Origin: Paenibacillus uliginis N3/975
Lineage (GTDB): Bacteria > Bacillota > Bacilli > Paenibacillales > Paenibacillaceae
Direction: 5' to 3'
DNA length: 64,000 nucleotides
Assembly (NCBI RefSeq): GCF_900177425.1
Contig: NZ_LT840184.1
Span: forward strand, 3,388,263 to 3,452,262
Made by a program: the position numbers and the translations under genes. Under the pieces are notes generated by a model that saw only the letters and a list, made by a program, of their open reading frames with translations, was not told where the DNA came from and searched no databases. This document shows, one piece after another, positions 50,232-59,859 of the stretch (positions are counted from its first letter, which is position 1; every line of letters begins with the position of its first letter).

Positions 50232-50672
50232 GACCCTTAAATCTCCCCTTATCTACATTCATCAAATTGTTCGCGATTGAGTCATTATAAAACAGGATGC
50301 ATGATTATGCAATGCTCTTTCATTCATTTTCAGTATATTGACTTTCCTCAACCAGCTTTCCAGCCCTTCTGTTATAAGACATTGGTCAATTTATAACGGA
50401 GAGGTGTCCATTCCATGAACCTGAAACCATTCTTCGATGAGACAATTAAAACACCTAGCATAAGATAATAAACAGATATCAATTTATCCTTTATTTTACA
50501 TAAATAACCCTATTCTTTATATCCAAAACGCTTTTAATTACCTTTACCTGTCTGAAACCCCGAGAACTACAGTTGCATTTTTATGTGAGTTCAATGCATT
50601 TCCGAGATTGGCCAAACTTACGATAATCACTTCATCTGTATGGGGGAAGTATACCCGAACCTTATCCTGCTC

Positions 50673-50701
50673 AACCGAACCGGCAACACGGTCGGTTTTT
50701 T
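50673..50701 (+). terminator. plus-strand terminator without an assigned gene
   Basis: AACCGAACCG pairs with CGGTCGGTT (one bulge) and is followed by six T. There is no annotated plus-strand gene upstream for about 3.6 kb. Confidence 0.75.
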
Positions 50702-50763
50702 AGTGGACTGAACACCAGAGATGGTGTGAGCTTCATAACCTCTTCCCGTGATATGCCCTATAC

Positions 50764-50800
50764 AAAAAAAGGCAGGCCGATAAAAATCGACTGCCTTTTT
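50764..50800 (-). terminator. terminator of glgA
   Basis: AAAAAGGCAG pairs with CTGCCTTTTT around an inner CGAT/ATCG stem; on the minus strand it follows the glgA stop. Confidence 0.83.
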
Positions 50801-50850
50801 GCTGTGTATTAACTTTAACATTAACTTGCTGCTGTAAAATAGCAGCATCA

Positions 50851-52281
50851 TTAATCTGTAATTTTATGATAGATATCCATATACTGCTGGGCTGACACTT
50901 GCCAGCTGTAATCACCGGACAACGCGTTCTTGGTCACCTGTCTCCAATGCTCTGGCTGACTATAAAACGAAATGGCGCGTTTGATCGTGTTCATCATGTC
51001 ATGAGCATTATAATTCGCAAAGGTAAAGCCGTTGCCCTCACGGGTTATCTCGTTATAGGAATGAACCGTATCATTCAGCCCCCCCGTCTCCCTTACGATT
51101 GGGATGCTGCCGTAGCGAAGAGCAATTAATTGACTAATCCCGCAAGGTTCGAACTTAGACGGCATCAGGAATAGATCACTGGCTGCATACAGTCGGCGTG
51201 ACAGCGGCTCATTAAACCGGATTTGGTCCGACATCTTATTCGGGTAACGGATGGCGGCTTCACGGAACCAATGCTCATACGAAGGATCTCCTGTCCCGAG
51301 CAGTACAAACTGAATATCGGTATAATAGAGCAGTTCATCCAGTATTCGTATAACGAGATCCAATCCTTTAGAGTCGACGAGACGCGTGACCATCGCCATC
51401 ATTGGCACTTGCGGAGCAACAGGCAAATTCAATTCCTGCTGGAGCTCCGTTTTATTTTGCATCTTTTTGCTCAGGTTACTGCGGTATTTGACAGCAATAT
51501 GTTGGTCACTCGACGGATTGTAGCTTTTCGTATCAATACCGTTCACAATTCCGCTTAAACGATCGCCCTGTGATGCCAGAAGGCCATCCAACCCATAACC
51601 GTAATAAGCAGTCTGGATTTCCCGGGCGTACGTCGGACTAACCGTTGTAACATGATCAGCGTACACGATTCCGGCTTTTAGGAAGTTTACATTGCCATAG
51701 TATTCAACACCCTCAGAGGTAAAGTACCTGCTGTGGATCCCAAGTACGTCAACAAGAACATCGTAAGGAAATACTCCTTGGTACAAAAGATTATGAATCG
51801 TAAATACGGTGCGAATCCCGCTGTAAAATGGCTCATGGCGATAGTTTCCTTCTAGAAGAAGCGGAATCATTCCTGTATGCCAATCATGGCAATGAATGAC
51901 GTCCGGCTGAAAATCAATCAGCGGTAATATGTCCAATACAGCTCGATTTAGAAACGAAAATCGTTCCCCATCGTCCATATAACCATAAATTCCATCCCTG
52001 CCAAAATAGTACTCATTATCGATAAAATAAACGGTTACCCCATCTTCAACTAATCTCTCTACCCCGCAGTACTGCTGTCTCCAGCCGATCTGGACCCGGG
52101 TTTCACCAATATGCTCCATACGTTTACGGAAGTCTTCAGGAATGCTTTTGTACTTCGGCAGCACCACCCGAATGTCTGCTCCTGCACGCTGCAGTGCTTT
52201 GGGCAACGCGCCGATGACATCAGCCAAACCGCCGGTTTTGATAAAAGGAACACATTCTGCGGCTGCGAATAACAATTTCAT
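50851..52281 (-). CDS. glgA: glycogen synthase GlgA
   Basis: A 476-residue GT5 glucosyltransferase that extends alpha-1,4-glucan from ADP-glucose. Features: ADP-glucose motif KTGGLADVIGALPKAL (residues 15-30), VIHCHDWHTGMIP, MVTRLVDSKGLDL (start of the C-terminal domain) and PSKFEPCGISQLIALRYGSIPIVRETGGL with the catalytic Glu. Full length for the family. Its ATG overlaps the glgB stop by four bases, giving coupled translation in a glgB-glgA operon. glgC, which supplies ADP-glucose, is divergent at 54510; a glgD and glgP, present in the Bacillus operon, are not in the window. Confidence 0.95.
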   Translation of the reverse strand: MKLLFAAAECVPFIKTGGLADVIGALPKALQRAGADIRVVLPKYKSIPEDFRKRMEHIGETRVQIGWRQQYCGVERLVEDGVTVYFIDNEYYFGRDGIYGYMDDGERFSFLNRAVLDILPLIDFQPDVIHCHDWHTGMIPLLLEGNYRHEPFYSGIRTVFTIHNLLYQGVFPYDVLVDVLGIHSRYFTSEGVEYYGNVNFLKAGIVYADHVTTVSPTYAREIQTAYYGYGLDGLLASQGDRLSGIVNGIDTKSYNPSSDQHIAVKYRSNLSKKMQNKTELQQELNLPVAPQVPMMAMVTRLVDSKGLDLVIRILDELLYYTDIQFVLLGTGDPSYEHWFREAAIRYPNKMSDQIRFNEPLSRRLYAASDLFLMPSKFEPCGISQLIALRYGSIPIVRETGGLNDTVHSYNEITREGNGFTFANYNAHDMMNTIKRAISFYSQPEHWRQVTKNALSGDYSWQVSAQQYMDIYHKITD

Positions 52282-54323
52282 TCTTCTCTCTTCCCCCTTT
52301 TACTTCTTTTCGTTGGCATCGCTGCTAGTTGTTCCGTAATGCTTTCTGTTGTATCAACAACTGACATTTCGCCCGCATCAACAGATGGTAAACGTTCTGA
52401 CTTGATATTTTTACGTAAACGCGGCGGTTTCTTTTTTAGGACAACCATACTTAACGGAGGTAAGATGATTTCCAGACTCTGAAGCTGGTCATGCCATGGC
52501 TTCTTTTCCGTTTTCAAATCATCTCTGTTGGCCCTGCCTTCTCCACCGAATTCCATCAGATCAGAATTAAAGATCTCCTCATACTGCCCCGCTCTTGGCA
52601 TTCCAATCCGGTATCGTTCATGATGCTGGAGTTGAAAATTGATAACTACGATGAGTGTGTCTCCTGGTTTTTTCCCTATACGCATATAAGATGCTACGCT
52701 CTGGCTCTCATCATGAGCACAGATCCACTGAAAGCCTTCCATACTGTGATCGATTTCCCACAGTGCTTTTTGTTCGGCATACATCCGGTTTAGGGCTGCT
52801 GTATATGCAAGCATTTTATGGTGAGCTTCATAATCCAACAACAGCCAATCCAGTTGCTCCTGATCCTTCCATTCGATGAACTGACCGAACTCTCCACCCA
52901 TAAACAGAAGCTTTTTTCCCGGCTGCGTCATCAGATACCCAAGTAGTACGCGTAAACCGGCGAATTTTTGCTCATAGCTGCCTGGCATTTTACTCAGTAA
53001 TGATTTCTTTCCATGCACGACTTCATCGTGGGATAAAGGAAGTGTGAAATTTTCGGAATAAGCATAGCAAATCGGGAATGTTAATAGATTATGTTTTGAA
53101 GGACGTGCCCCAAAGTCTTCTTTTATGTAAGAAAGTGTGTCATTCATCCAGCCCATGTTCCACTTGTAGTTAAAGCCAAGTCCTCCGGTGTGCACCGAAG
53201 CCGTTACTCCCGGCCATGCACTTGATTCTTCCGCCATCATCAAAGCGTTTGGATAATATTCGAATACCGTTTTGTTTAAATCTTGAAGAAAAGATATGGC
53301 TTCCAGATTCTCCAGCCCGCCTTGCTCATTAAGGCTGTATTGGTTTTCTTTTTTTTCAAAATCAAGCCGGATCATGCTCGTTACCGCATCTACCCGCAAT
53401 CCGTCGATATGATACATCTCCATCCAAAAGATGGCGTTAGAGATCAGGAATGAAGTAACCTCCGGTTTGGAATAATCGAAGGACAGTGTTCCCCAACCCG
53501 GCTTTTCAGCCTTTTGCAGATCGCTATATTCATACAGCGGTGTGCCATCAAACTGCCTAAGACCGTGCGCATCTTTGGCAAAATGAGCAGGCACCCAATC
53601 GAGCAAAACGCCGATGCCGGACTGATGAAGCCGATCCACTAAATACATGAAATCATGAGGTGAGCCATATCGGCTGGTCAAGGCAAAAAAACCCGTCCCT
53701 TGATAGCCCCACGACAAATCATAAGGATGCTCAGCAAGCGGCATAAATTCCACATGGGTATAACTCATCTTCAGCAAATATGGAATAAGGATATCCGCCA
53801 TTTCCCTGTACTTGTAAAAGCTGCCGTCTTCCTTTTGGCGCCACGTGCCAAAATGCATTTCGTAAATGTTCATCGGTTTCTGATACGGAGCTTTAGATTT
53901 TCGTTTCCAAGCACCATCATTCCAGCGGTAGCCAGACAAATCCGTTACTACAGAAGCGGTTGCCGGTCTAACCTCCGCATGAAAAGCATACGGATCTGCC
54001 TTCAGGAAGGTTTCTCCATAAGGTCCTGTGATGTGGTATTTGTAAAAAGTTCCAGCCGTTATCCCCGGGAAAAACCGACTCCAAATGCCGATTTCGGGTA
54101 TCTTAAATAATGAATCTTTTGAGCCGTCCCAACCGTTCCAATCCCCAGCCAGACCAACATGTCTCGCGTTAGGGGCCCACACGGTGAAACGCACTCCTTC
54201 CTCACCGTTCTCCTTGGCGGGATGAGCTCCCATGAACCGGTAGCTGTGATACAAGTTCCCTTCATGAAACAAGTACAAATTTTCCGGACTTATGTTTCCT
54301 TCCCAAAACTGTTGACCTGTCAT
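52278..54323 (-). CDS. glgB: 1,4-alpha-glucan branching enzyme GlgB
   Basis: About 681 residues: a CBM48 domain (about 35-115; RFTVWAPNARHVGLAGDWNGWD), a GH13 catalytic barrel and a C-terminal beta domain. The catalytic set is visible: Asp in DGLRVDAVTSM, Glu in MMAEESSAWPG, and LSHDEVVHGK. It forms alpha-1,6 branches in glycogen. A basic tail of about 35 residues after LKKKPPR is longer than in typical GlgB. ATG 54323 follows GAAGGTG. Divergent from glgC, with which it shares a 186-base promoter region. Confidence 0.94.
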   Translation of the reverse strand: MTGQQFWEGNISPENLYLFHEGNLYHSYRFMGAHPAKENGEEGVRFTVWAPNARHVGLAGDWNGWDGSKDSLFKIPEIGIWSRFFPGITAGTFYKYHITGPYGETFLKADPYAFHAEVRPATASVVTDLSGYRWNDGAWKRKSKAPYQKPMNIYEMHFGTWRQKEDGSFYKYREMADILIPYLLKMSYTHVEFMPLAEHPYDLSWGYQGTGFFALTSRYGSPHDFMYLVDRLHQSGIGVLLDWVPAHFAKDAHGLRQFDGTPLYEYSDLQKAEKPGWGTLSFDYSKPEVTSFLISNAIFWMEMYHIDGLRVDAVTSMIRLDFEKKENQYSLNEQGGLENLEAISFLQDLNKTVFEYYPNALMMAEESSAWPGVTASVHTGGLGFNYKWNMGWMNDTLSYIKEDFGARPSKHNLLTFPICYAYSENFTLPLSHDEVVHGKKSLLSKMPGSYEQKFAGLRVLLGYLMTQPGKKLLFMGGEFGQFIEWKDQEQLDWLLLDYEAHHKMLAYTAALNRMYAEQKALWEIDHSMEGFQWICAHDESQSVASYMRIGKKPGDTLIVVINFQLQHHERYRIGMPRAGQYEEIFNSDLMEFGGEGRANRDDLKTEKKPWHDQLQSLEIILPPLSMVVLKKKPPRLRKNIKSERLPSVDAGEMSVVDTTESITEQLAAMPTKRSKRGKREE

Positions 54324-54509
54324 AATTATCACCTTCTTTAAGTATACAATAAAAGGCTATTACCCCATTCTAACCATCTTGAAAATAAAAAATGATGTTT
54401 GAAAAATAAAAATGTAATTTTCAAAATAACATTTCAATATAATCGTTTCAGACCCCGCAATAACCGTTTATGTAAGTACTACGCTGAAAATATTTGGGAG
54501 GGAAACGTA

Positions 54510-55724
54510 ATGAAGAGAAAAGAATGTATCGCTATGCTGCTGGCGGGAGGAGAAGGTAAAAGATTGGCTCCTTTAACGTCTAAGCTGGCTAAACCCGCCG
54601 TTCCATTTGGCGGTCATTACCGTATTATCGATTTTCCTCTCAGCAATTGTGCTAATTCGGGAATCGATACTGTAGGTGTACTTACACAGTATGAAGCAGA
54701 ATCACTTCATGAGCACATTGGTGAAGGAGATCCTTGGGGACTTACCCATTCCGATGACAACGGCATTGCCCTACTTCCTTCATACAATACCAGTCAAAGC
54801 GAATATCTGGGTACGGCAGATGCCATTTTCAAAAACATGGAGTACATTGATCGCCAAAATCCGGAGCATGTGCTCGTTTTATCTGGTGACCATATATATC
54901 ATATGAATTATAGGGAAATGTTGAATGCTCACATCCATCAAGGTGCAGCGGCTACGATTTCCGTAATGGAAGTTCCTTGGGAGGAAGCAAGCCGCTTCGG
55001 TGTAATGAATGTGGATGATAACCTAAAAATTACCGAGTTTGCGGAGAAGCCTGAACATCCTAAAAGCAATCTGGCATCAATGGGAATATACTTATTCCGC
55101 TGGAATTATCTGAAGCAGCACCTGATGGAGGATGCCGATGACCCGAACTCGAGTCATGACTTCGGGAAAGACGTCATCCCTAAAATGCTGTCAGGCAACG
55201 ACTTCCTGCATGCCTTCCGTTTTCAGGGATACTGGCGTGATGTAGGTACGGTGGAAAGCCTTTGGGAAGCACATATGGATGTATTGAATCAAACAGACCT
55301 GATACTGGAACAACAGGATTGGCCGATGTACACCCGTTCTTGGCGTACAAAGCTGGCCGCACGTCGCATGCGTTCCATTGAAAACAGTGACAGCCTCATC
55401 CATGATACTTGTACTTTCGAAGGTAGAGCAAAACGTTCTGTTATATTCTGTGGAGCAGAAATCGGCAAGCTTTCTTCAGTCAAAGACAGTGTAGTGATGC
55501 CGAATGTCAAAATCGGCAAGGGTGCACATGTTGAGCATGCCATTATAGGCGAAGGGGCGATCATCAAGGACGGAGCCATTGTTAAAGGGGCTCCAGGCAA
55601 GGTGGAAGTGGTTGGCCCTTACGAAACTGTTATGCCAAAGCCTACAGTACGTACACAACCATCTCGCTTACTGCAGGATGTTTATGAAAAAGGGCGACTG
55701 CGTGCTAATGTTTCCTCATCTTGA
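54510..55724 (+). CDS. glgC: glucose-1-phosphate adenylyltransferase GlgC
   Basis: A 404-residue nucleotidyltransferase forming ADP-glucose from glucose-1-phosphate and ATP, the committed step of glycogen synthesis. The N-terminal Rossmann domain has AGGEGKRLAPLTSKLAKPAVPFGG and the late FRFQGYWRDVGTVESLWEAHM; the C-terminal left-handed helix (about 290-395) has hexapeptide repeats (VKIGKGAHVEHAIIGEGAII). ATG 54510 follows GGGAGGG; the open frame extends 37 codons upstream without support. The regulatory partner GlgD is not encoded here, so the enzyme may work as a homotetramer. Confidence 0.94.
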   Translation: MKRKECIAMLLAGGEGKRLAPLTSKLAKPAVPFGGHYRIIDFPLSNCANSGIDTVGVLTQYEAESLHEHIGEGDPWGLTHSDDNGIALLPSYNTSQSEYLGTADAIFKNMEYIDRQNPEHVLVLSGDHIYHMNYREMLNAHIHQGAAATISVMEVPWEEASRFGVMNVDDNLKITEFAEKPEHPKSNLASMGIYLFRWNYLKQHLMEDADDPNSSHDFGKDVIPKMLSGNDFLHAFRFQGYWRDVGTVESLWEAHMDVLNQTDLILEQQDWPMYTRSWRTKLAARRMRSIENSDSLIHDTCTFEGRAKRSVIFCGAEIGKLSSVKDSVVMPNVKIGKGAHVEHAIIGEGAIIKDGAIVKGAPGKVEVVGPYETVMPKPTVRTQPSRLLQDVYEKGRLRANVSSS

Positions 55725-55732
55725 TTCTTTTC

Positions 55733-55767
55733 AAAAAAGCGATCCGACATCTGCGGATCGCTTTTTT
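55733..55767 (+). terminator. terminator of glgC
   Basis: AAAAAAGCGATCCG pairs perfectly with CGGATCGCTTTTTT. Confidence 0.9.
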
Positions 55768-55787
55768 GTGTGTAAAGAAGTGTATGT

Positions 55788-56327
55788 TTATTTCTCAGAT
55801 GATAAATATTTTTCGTACAGATGGACTTTACGTGTACCCATGTTCTGCTTGTCAACAAACTGATACCCTTGACGTTGGTAGAATTGATTCAATCTCTCCA
55901 GATGGGAAACACAGTCAAGCCGAAGTCCAATCTTTCCCTGCTTCCGTACACGCTCTTCTCCAAATCGGATCATCGTCGTGCCGAGATTCAAACCTCGATA
56001 CACAGGGAGGACCGCAAGACGATGCAAGTATCCGAAACGGGTGTCATTCCTCTTTCCCCAGTATGAAGGGTCGCTCTCTTGTAATGTAAACATACCGGCA
56101 GGCTTGTCGTCAAATCGCAGAAGAAACACTTCTCTTTCCGTCAGGTATTCATCCAGTAACGCCGACGTAAATAGTGATGGCGTCCATTGATTCAGACCTT
56201 CCTTCACCATCTGCTCTGCCGTTGAGCGAAGAATGCACAGCAGTTCTTCCTTATGCTCCGATTCAGCAAGACCTAATTCAAACGTTCCCTGCACCGTCTC
56301 AAAACGTTCAAGAACTTTAAATCCCAT
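55788..56327 (-). CDS. GNAT-family N-acetyltransferase
   Basis: A 179-residue acetyltransferase; the acetyl-CoA loop is LAVLPVYRGLNLGTTMIRFG (about 118-137), in a GNAT fold with an N-terminal ELGLAESEHKEELLCILRS helix. A conserved LNQFYQRQGYQFV near the end is typical of the last beta-strand region. The acceptor is unknown. ATG follows GGGGAAGG. It lies 30 bases downstream of the sensor kinase gene on the same strand, so it may be the last gene of that operon, although no functional link is evident. Confidence 0.83.
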   Translation of the reverse strand: MGFKVLERFETVQGTFELGLAESEHKEELLCILRSTAEQMVKEGLNQWTPSLFTSALLDEYLTEREVFLLRFDDKPAGMFTLQESDPSYWGKRNDTRFGYLHRLAVLPVYRGLNLGTTMIRFGEERVRKQGKIGLRLDCVSHLERLNQFYQRQGYQFVDKQNMGTRKVHLYEKYLSSEK

Positions 56328-56357
56328 AGAGGCCTTCCCCTCTCTCCATACCGTCTG

Positions 56358-57824
56358 TTACTTGATATCTGAATGATCCTGCGGTAATTCCTTGGGCTCT
56401 TCTTCCCCGTCAGAAAAACCACCTGCCATCGGAATTTTCCCTTCAGGGAGTGGCAATTTCACCTTCACGGTTGTTCCCTTCTCCAGCTCACTTTCCAAGT
56501 CTATCGTCCCATGATGAAGCTCAACGAGCTGCTGTGTGATGGCAAGGCCAAGTCCAGTGCCTCCATTCACATGATTAACTTGAAAGAATCGGTCTTTTAC
56601 GCGCTGGATATGCTCCTCGCTGATTCCGATGCCGTAGTCTCGAACAGTTACAGTTACGAACTTGTCTTCCATATCGATCGAGAGAAGAATTGTGCCATTC
56701 TCATGCGAAAACTTGATTGCATTGTCCACCAAGTTCAGGAAAACCTGCTTCAACCGGTTGGCATCCCCATATATCATAGGTTTTTCTTCCGATTCCAGCT
56801 TGATTTGTACTCCCTTTTTCTCCGCTTTGGCCCACAAGTTAAGCATAATTTCTTGAAGCAGCTCCCGTAGGCTGACAATACCCATTACCATCTTCATCTC
56901 GTTATGTTGCAGCTTGGAAAAGTCAAGGATTTCCTCAACCAGACCAATAAGCCGATCGGTCTCTTTTGTAATAATCTGCATCCCGATTTTCGTCTCATCC
57001 GGGTCATATCCTCCTGAGATTAACGTCTCACTCCAGCCTTTGATGCTGGTTAACGGCGTTCGAAGCTCATGAGAAATGGAGGAAATAAAATCATCCTTAA
57101 CCTGGTTACTACGGACAATCTCCTGGGCCATATAATTAAGCGTGGAACCCAGTTCACCAATCTCGTATTTGTAGTTCCCTTTGATCCGGACGTCGAACCG
57201 GCCTTTTGCCATTTGGGCCGATACCGCGCGAATGTTATTCAGTGGCTTCACGATCGAGTTAGCTAGACCGATACTAAAAGCAAGCACTGTGGCAAGAACC
57301 GCAGCTCCAATTAAAATCGCGACAAGTGTCAAATTGAGAAGCTTGTCATTAATCTTGTCGAGTGATGTACTGTAGCGGAGCACAAACTGATTCTCTCCGC
57401 TATTTTGTAATGCGCGGGACACAGCCATTATCATTTGACCTGTCCCCTGCTGCTTGCCAACCCAACGACTCGTATCCCCCGCCAATGCCTGGGTAACATC
57501 ACTCGTTTTGATCGTCATATCTGTATCGAAATTGTTGGAACTGATCAATACTTGACCAGAAGGGGTTAACAGTTGAAGCTCCGTACCCGTCAACTCGAAA
57601 TAGGACATGATCTCCGTAAGTTGTGCCGTATCATCATCGTTTAGACGGTATTTCTGATAATAATCATCAGCAACGTCGATATGTGTTGCTATATGACTGT
57701 AAACACTATCGTAATAGTATGTTCGTATTGCCACTAAAAAAATAATCTCTACCAGCAGCAGCGCCATAAACACAACAAGAAAGTAGTGTAATACGATCTG
57801 TCGCCGGATACCCTTTTTGATCAT
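56358..57824 (-). CDS. membrane sensor histidine kinase (HAMP-HisKA-HATPase)
   Basis: About 488 residues: two membrane helices (about 10-32 and 165-188) around a 130-residue extracellular domain, HAMP (about 190-240), HisKA with FISSISHELRTPLTSIKGW (His about 258) and HATPase_c with N-box DNAIKFSHENG, G1 DYGIGIS and G2 GGTGLGLA. It is a bacterial transmembrane sensor that phosphorylates the response regulator encoded just upstream, with which it overlaps by four bases (ATGA). The acidic C-terminal tail is unusual. ATG 57824. The signal is unknown; a lipoprotein gene heads the same operon. Confidence 0.93.
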   Translation of the reverse strand: MIKKGIRRQIVLHYFLVVFMALLLVEIIFLVAIRTYYYDSVYSHIATHIDVADDYYQKYRLNDDDTAQLTEIMSYFELTGTELQLLTPSGQVLISSNNFDTDMTIKTSDVTQALAGDTSRWVGKQQGTGQMIMAVSRALQNSGENQFVLRYSTSLDKINDKLLNLTLVAILIGAAVLATVLAFSIGLANSIVKPLNNIRAVSAQMAKGRFDVRIKGNYKYEIGELGSTLNYMAQEIVRSNQVKDDFISSISHELRTPLTSIKGWSETLISGGYDPDETKIGMQIITKETDRLIGLVEEILDFSKLQHNEMKMVMGIVSLRELLQEIMLNLWAKAEKKGVQIKLESEEKPMIYGDANRLKQVFLNLVDNAIKFSHENGTILLSIDMEDKFVTVTVRDYGIGISEEHIQRVKDRFFQVNHVNGGTGLGLAITQQLVELHHGTIDLESELEKGTTVKVKLPLPEGKIPMAGGFSDGEEEPKELPQDHSDIK

Positions 57825-58519
57825 TGGCCCTGACCCTTCCATTTATAGCCGTGACCCCATACCGTTTGCAGGAATTCAGGCTCGGAAGGATTATTTTCAA
57901 TTTTTTGACGAAGACGGCGGATGTTTACATCGACGATTTTGGGATCGCCCATATATTCCTTGCCCCACACGTGGTCCAACAGAACATCGCGGCTGAGCGG
58001 CGTGTTTTCTTTTTCCAGGAAGAATTGGACCAGAGAGAACTCTGTTGGTGTCAATTCAACAGCCTTGCCATTCTTCTTGAATAGCTTCGAAATTAAATCC
58101 AACGTAAAAGGCCCCGACTGAAACGAAACCTTCGCCGCGCCTGCACGCTGCACATTCACACGCCGCAGCAACGATTGCAGCCGTGCGATTAGTTCGGTTG
58201 GACTGAATGGTTTGCTGACGTGATCATCAGCCCCGACAGATAGCGCATATACCTTATCCTGCTCCTGAACCTTTGCCGTGAGAAAAATAATACCGATGCG
58301 TTCGTTCGTCTCCCGAATCCGACGACAAACCTCAAAACCGTCTATTCCAGGAACCATGACATCAAGCAGCGCAATGTCGATGTCAGGAACGGTCTGCAGT
58401 AGATGCAGTGCTTCATGTCCGTCGCCGGCTTCCAGTACGTCAAAACCATTACGTTTCAAGTTAATTACGATAAAACTGCGGATAGATTCTTCATCTTCTA
58501 ATATGAGTACTTTACTCAA
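57821..58519 (-). CDS. OmpR-family response regulator
   Basis: A 232-residue regulator: receiver domain (about 1-120) with acidic pocket Glu-Asp at EDEE, phospho-acceptor Asp in IALLDVMVPG (about 53), Thr in FLTA and Lys in VSKPFSP, then an OmpR/PhoB winged helix (about 130-228; ELTPTEFSLVQFFLEKENTPLSR and VDVNIRRLRQKIE). It is encoded between a lipoprotein and its kinase in one operon. The TTG start follows AAGGGGAA and comes three bases after the lipoprotein stop, so translation is coupled. Targets are unknown. Confidence 0.92.
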   Translation of the reverse strand: MSKVLILEDEESIRSFIVINLKRNGFDVLEAGDGHEALHLLQTVPDIDIALLDVMVPGIDGFEVCRRIRETNERIGIIFLTAKVQEQDKVYALSVGADDHVSKPFSPTELIARLQSLLRRVNVQRAGAAKVSFQSGPFTLDLISKLFKKNGKAVELTPTEFSLVQFFLEKENTPLSRDVLLDHVWGKEYMGDPKIVDVNIRRLRQKIENNPSEPEFLQTVWGHGYKWKGQGQ

Positions 58520-58522
58520 TGT

Positions 58523-59839
58523 CTAATTCCCCTTTCTTTCAATAGGAGCCACATCACTATAGTTCTTTTTCTCATTCTTAATTAGCTTGAGCTCCCCTTT
58601 ATAGCCAATCACCTGGTCGTTCTTGCGAACTAGCACTTTCCATTCATCTTTTGCTCTTTCCCACTCAGGCAGTGAGAAGAATTTCACCTCAGCCACCGTC
58701 TTTCCACTATCCACCATAATAAAATTCAAGTATCGACTTTTATCCGAGTCCGGATGGACGGTCACTTTATTATGCCACTCGGGCGGGAAGGTTAGATAGA
58801 ATTGGTTTTCCGTGTCTTGATATCTCTGCATGACGAATTTTAAACCTTTCTTCTCATCCGCCATATGTGTTTTTCCGTCCCATTGATAGTAGGACTGAAA
58901 ATAAGGAATCTCATCTAGTTTATTGTTATCCCAGCCTATGGGATTTTCAATAAGTCCAATTTCTAGAATTCCGTCACCATTAATATCCTGACTGTCAACC
59001 GGAAGCTCTTTATAAGCACCGTCTTCTTTCATGACATCAATCAGAACACCATCTTCCATCACAATCAGCTTCGATGTGGAAGAGTTGGAGACAATGGCGG
59101 TATCCAATATGATACCTTCTTTCCCCTTAGCCACTTCTCCTGAGACAATATTGTAATATTTCTCAACATTTTGTCCCAGATCCAACTTCGCTAATTCTTT
59201 AAAACTATTCGTCTCTTTATCAAACTGAGAAGTTGTTATAAATGACAATTCGTACTTCTGTAAAGAAACCACGGTCAATTCCTTAATTCCGTCTCCATTC
59301 AAGTCTGTCACTTCAAAATGCGTATACGGCAGTTGAAGCACTTTCTCTAAGGAATCACCTGAAAAAGTATATACGACAAGTCCATTCTGGAGATCTTCCT
59401 CCCCACGAGAAAACCCGGCAACTATATCCACTGTACCATTATTCGTAATATCAATCAGATCAAAGGATTCTAGCATGGTACCTTCACCGTCAAAATCCAG
59501 TTTCTTAACCCATGTATTGCCCTGCTGCTGCAAAATCATGCCATGGATTTGCACTTCCTCATTGGGTGTTTTATAAAAGACAACGGCTTCCATAATCCCG
59601 TCATTATTTAAGTCTTCAACACGAATGGAACTAGGACCAGAATCACTTCTCGGCCGGATAATATTGCTATTCTCCGGTTTTTGCGAATTGATTGCCCCCA
59701 TCAATGTTGCTTTATCTGCCGGAAGATCCGGCGTGGTCATGAGTGATACAGGATCACTAATAAAACTGCAGCCAGCGAGAAGCAGTATTAGCAGCCCGGA
59801 TACGGCTGCCTTCATTAATCTTGGTTTCAACAGTATCAA
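58523..59839 (-). CDS. FG-GAP-repeat-like lipoprotein of a two-component operon
   Basis: A 438-residue lipoprotein with lipobox LLAGC (Cys about 24) and repeated Asp-rich beta-propeller blades (RVEDLNNDGIMEAVVFY, DLIDITNNGTVDIVAGF, EVTDLNGDGIKELTVV, DSQDINGDGILEIGLI), the calcium-binding FG-GAP/VCBS pattern. The C-terminal 120 residues are a distinct beta domain with a YLTFPPEWHNKVTV motif. Exposed on the cell surface and heading an operon with a response regulator and kinase, it may act as a sensor partner of the kinase. The TTG start is uncertain; ATG at residue 9 is an alternative. Confidence 0.8.
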   Translation of the reverse strand: MILLKPRLMKAAVSGLLILLLAGCSFISDPVSLMTTPDLPADKATLMGAINSQKPENSNIIRPRSDSGPSSIRVEDLNNDGIMEAVVFYKTPNEEVQIHGMILQQQGNTWVKKLDFDGEGTMLESFDLIDITNNGTVDIVAGFSRGEEDLQNGLVVYTFSGDSLEKVLQLPYTHFEVTDLNGDGIKELTVVSLQKYELSFITTSQFDKETNSFKELAKLDLGQNVEKYYNIVSGEVAKGKEGIILDTAIVSNSSTSKLIVMEDGVLIDVMKEDGAYKELPVDSQDINGDGILEIGLIENPIGWDNNKLDEIPYFQSYYQWDGKTHMADEKKGLKFVMQRYQDTENQFYLTFPPEWHNKVTVHPDSDKSRYLNFIMVDSGKTVAEVKFFSLPEWERAKDEWKVLVRKNDQVIGYKGELKLIKNEKKNYSDVAPIERKGN

Positions 59840-59859
59840 CTCTTTCTATTTCAATCGCC

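Larger units (their letters stand above)
50232..50850. other. 619-base gap without a supported gene
   Basis: Contains on the plus strand GTTATAA (50371-50377) and TTATAAC (50391-50397) as an inverted repeat, a GGAGAGGTG followed by a 17-codon open frame (50415-50468), and a terminator at 50673-50701, so a small RNA of about 300 bases is possible. The minus strand carries the promoter of the amino-acid ABC operon near 50232-50330, where I could not fix the elements. Confidence 0.5.

Noticed and set aside
50415..50468. 17-codon ORF behind GGAGAGGTG
   Set aside because: Too short and without evidence of its own promoter or conservation; mentioned only as part of a possible small RNA.
50500..50520. 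TTTTACATAA-like sequence resembling the dif-like arm
   Set aside because: The second arm and spacing are absent and G of GTTTACATAA is missing; AT-rich chance match.
53700..54110. 136-codon plus-strand open frame opposite glgB
   Set aside because: It is antisense to the GlgB gene, has no ribosome site and no recognisable domain.
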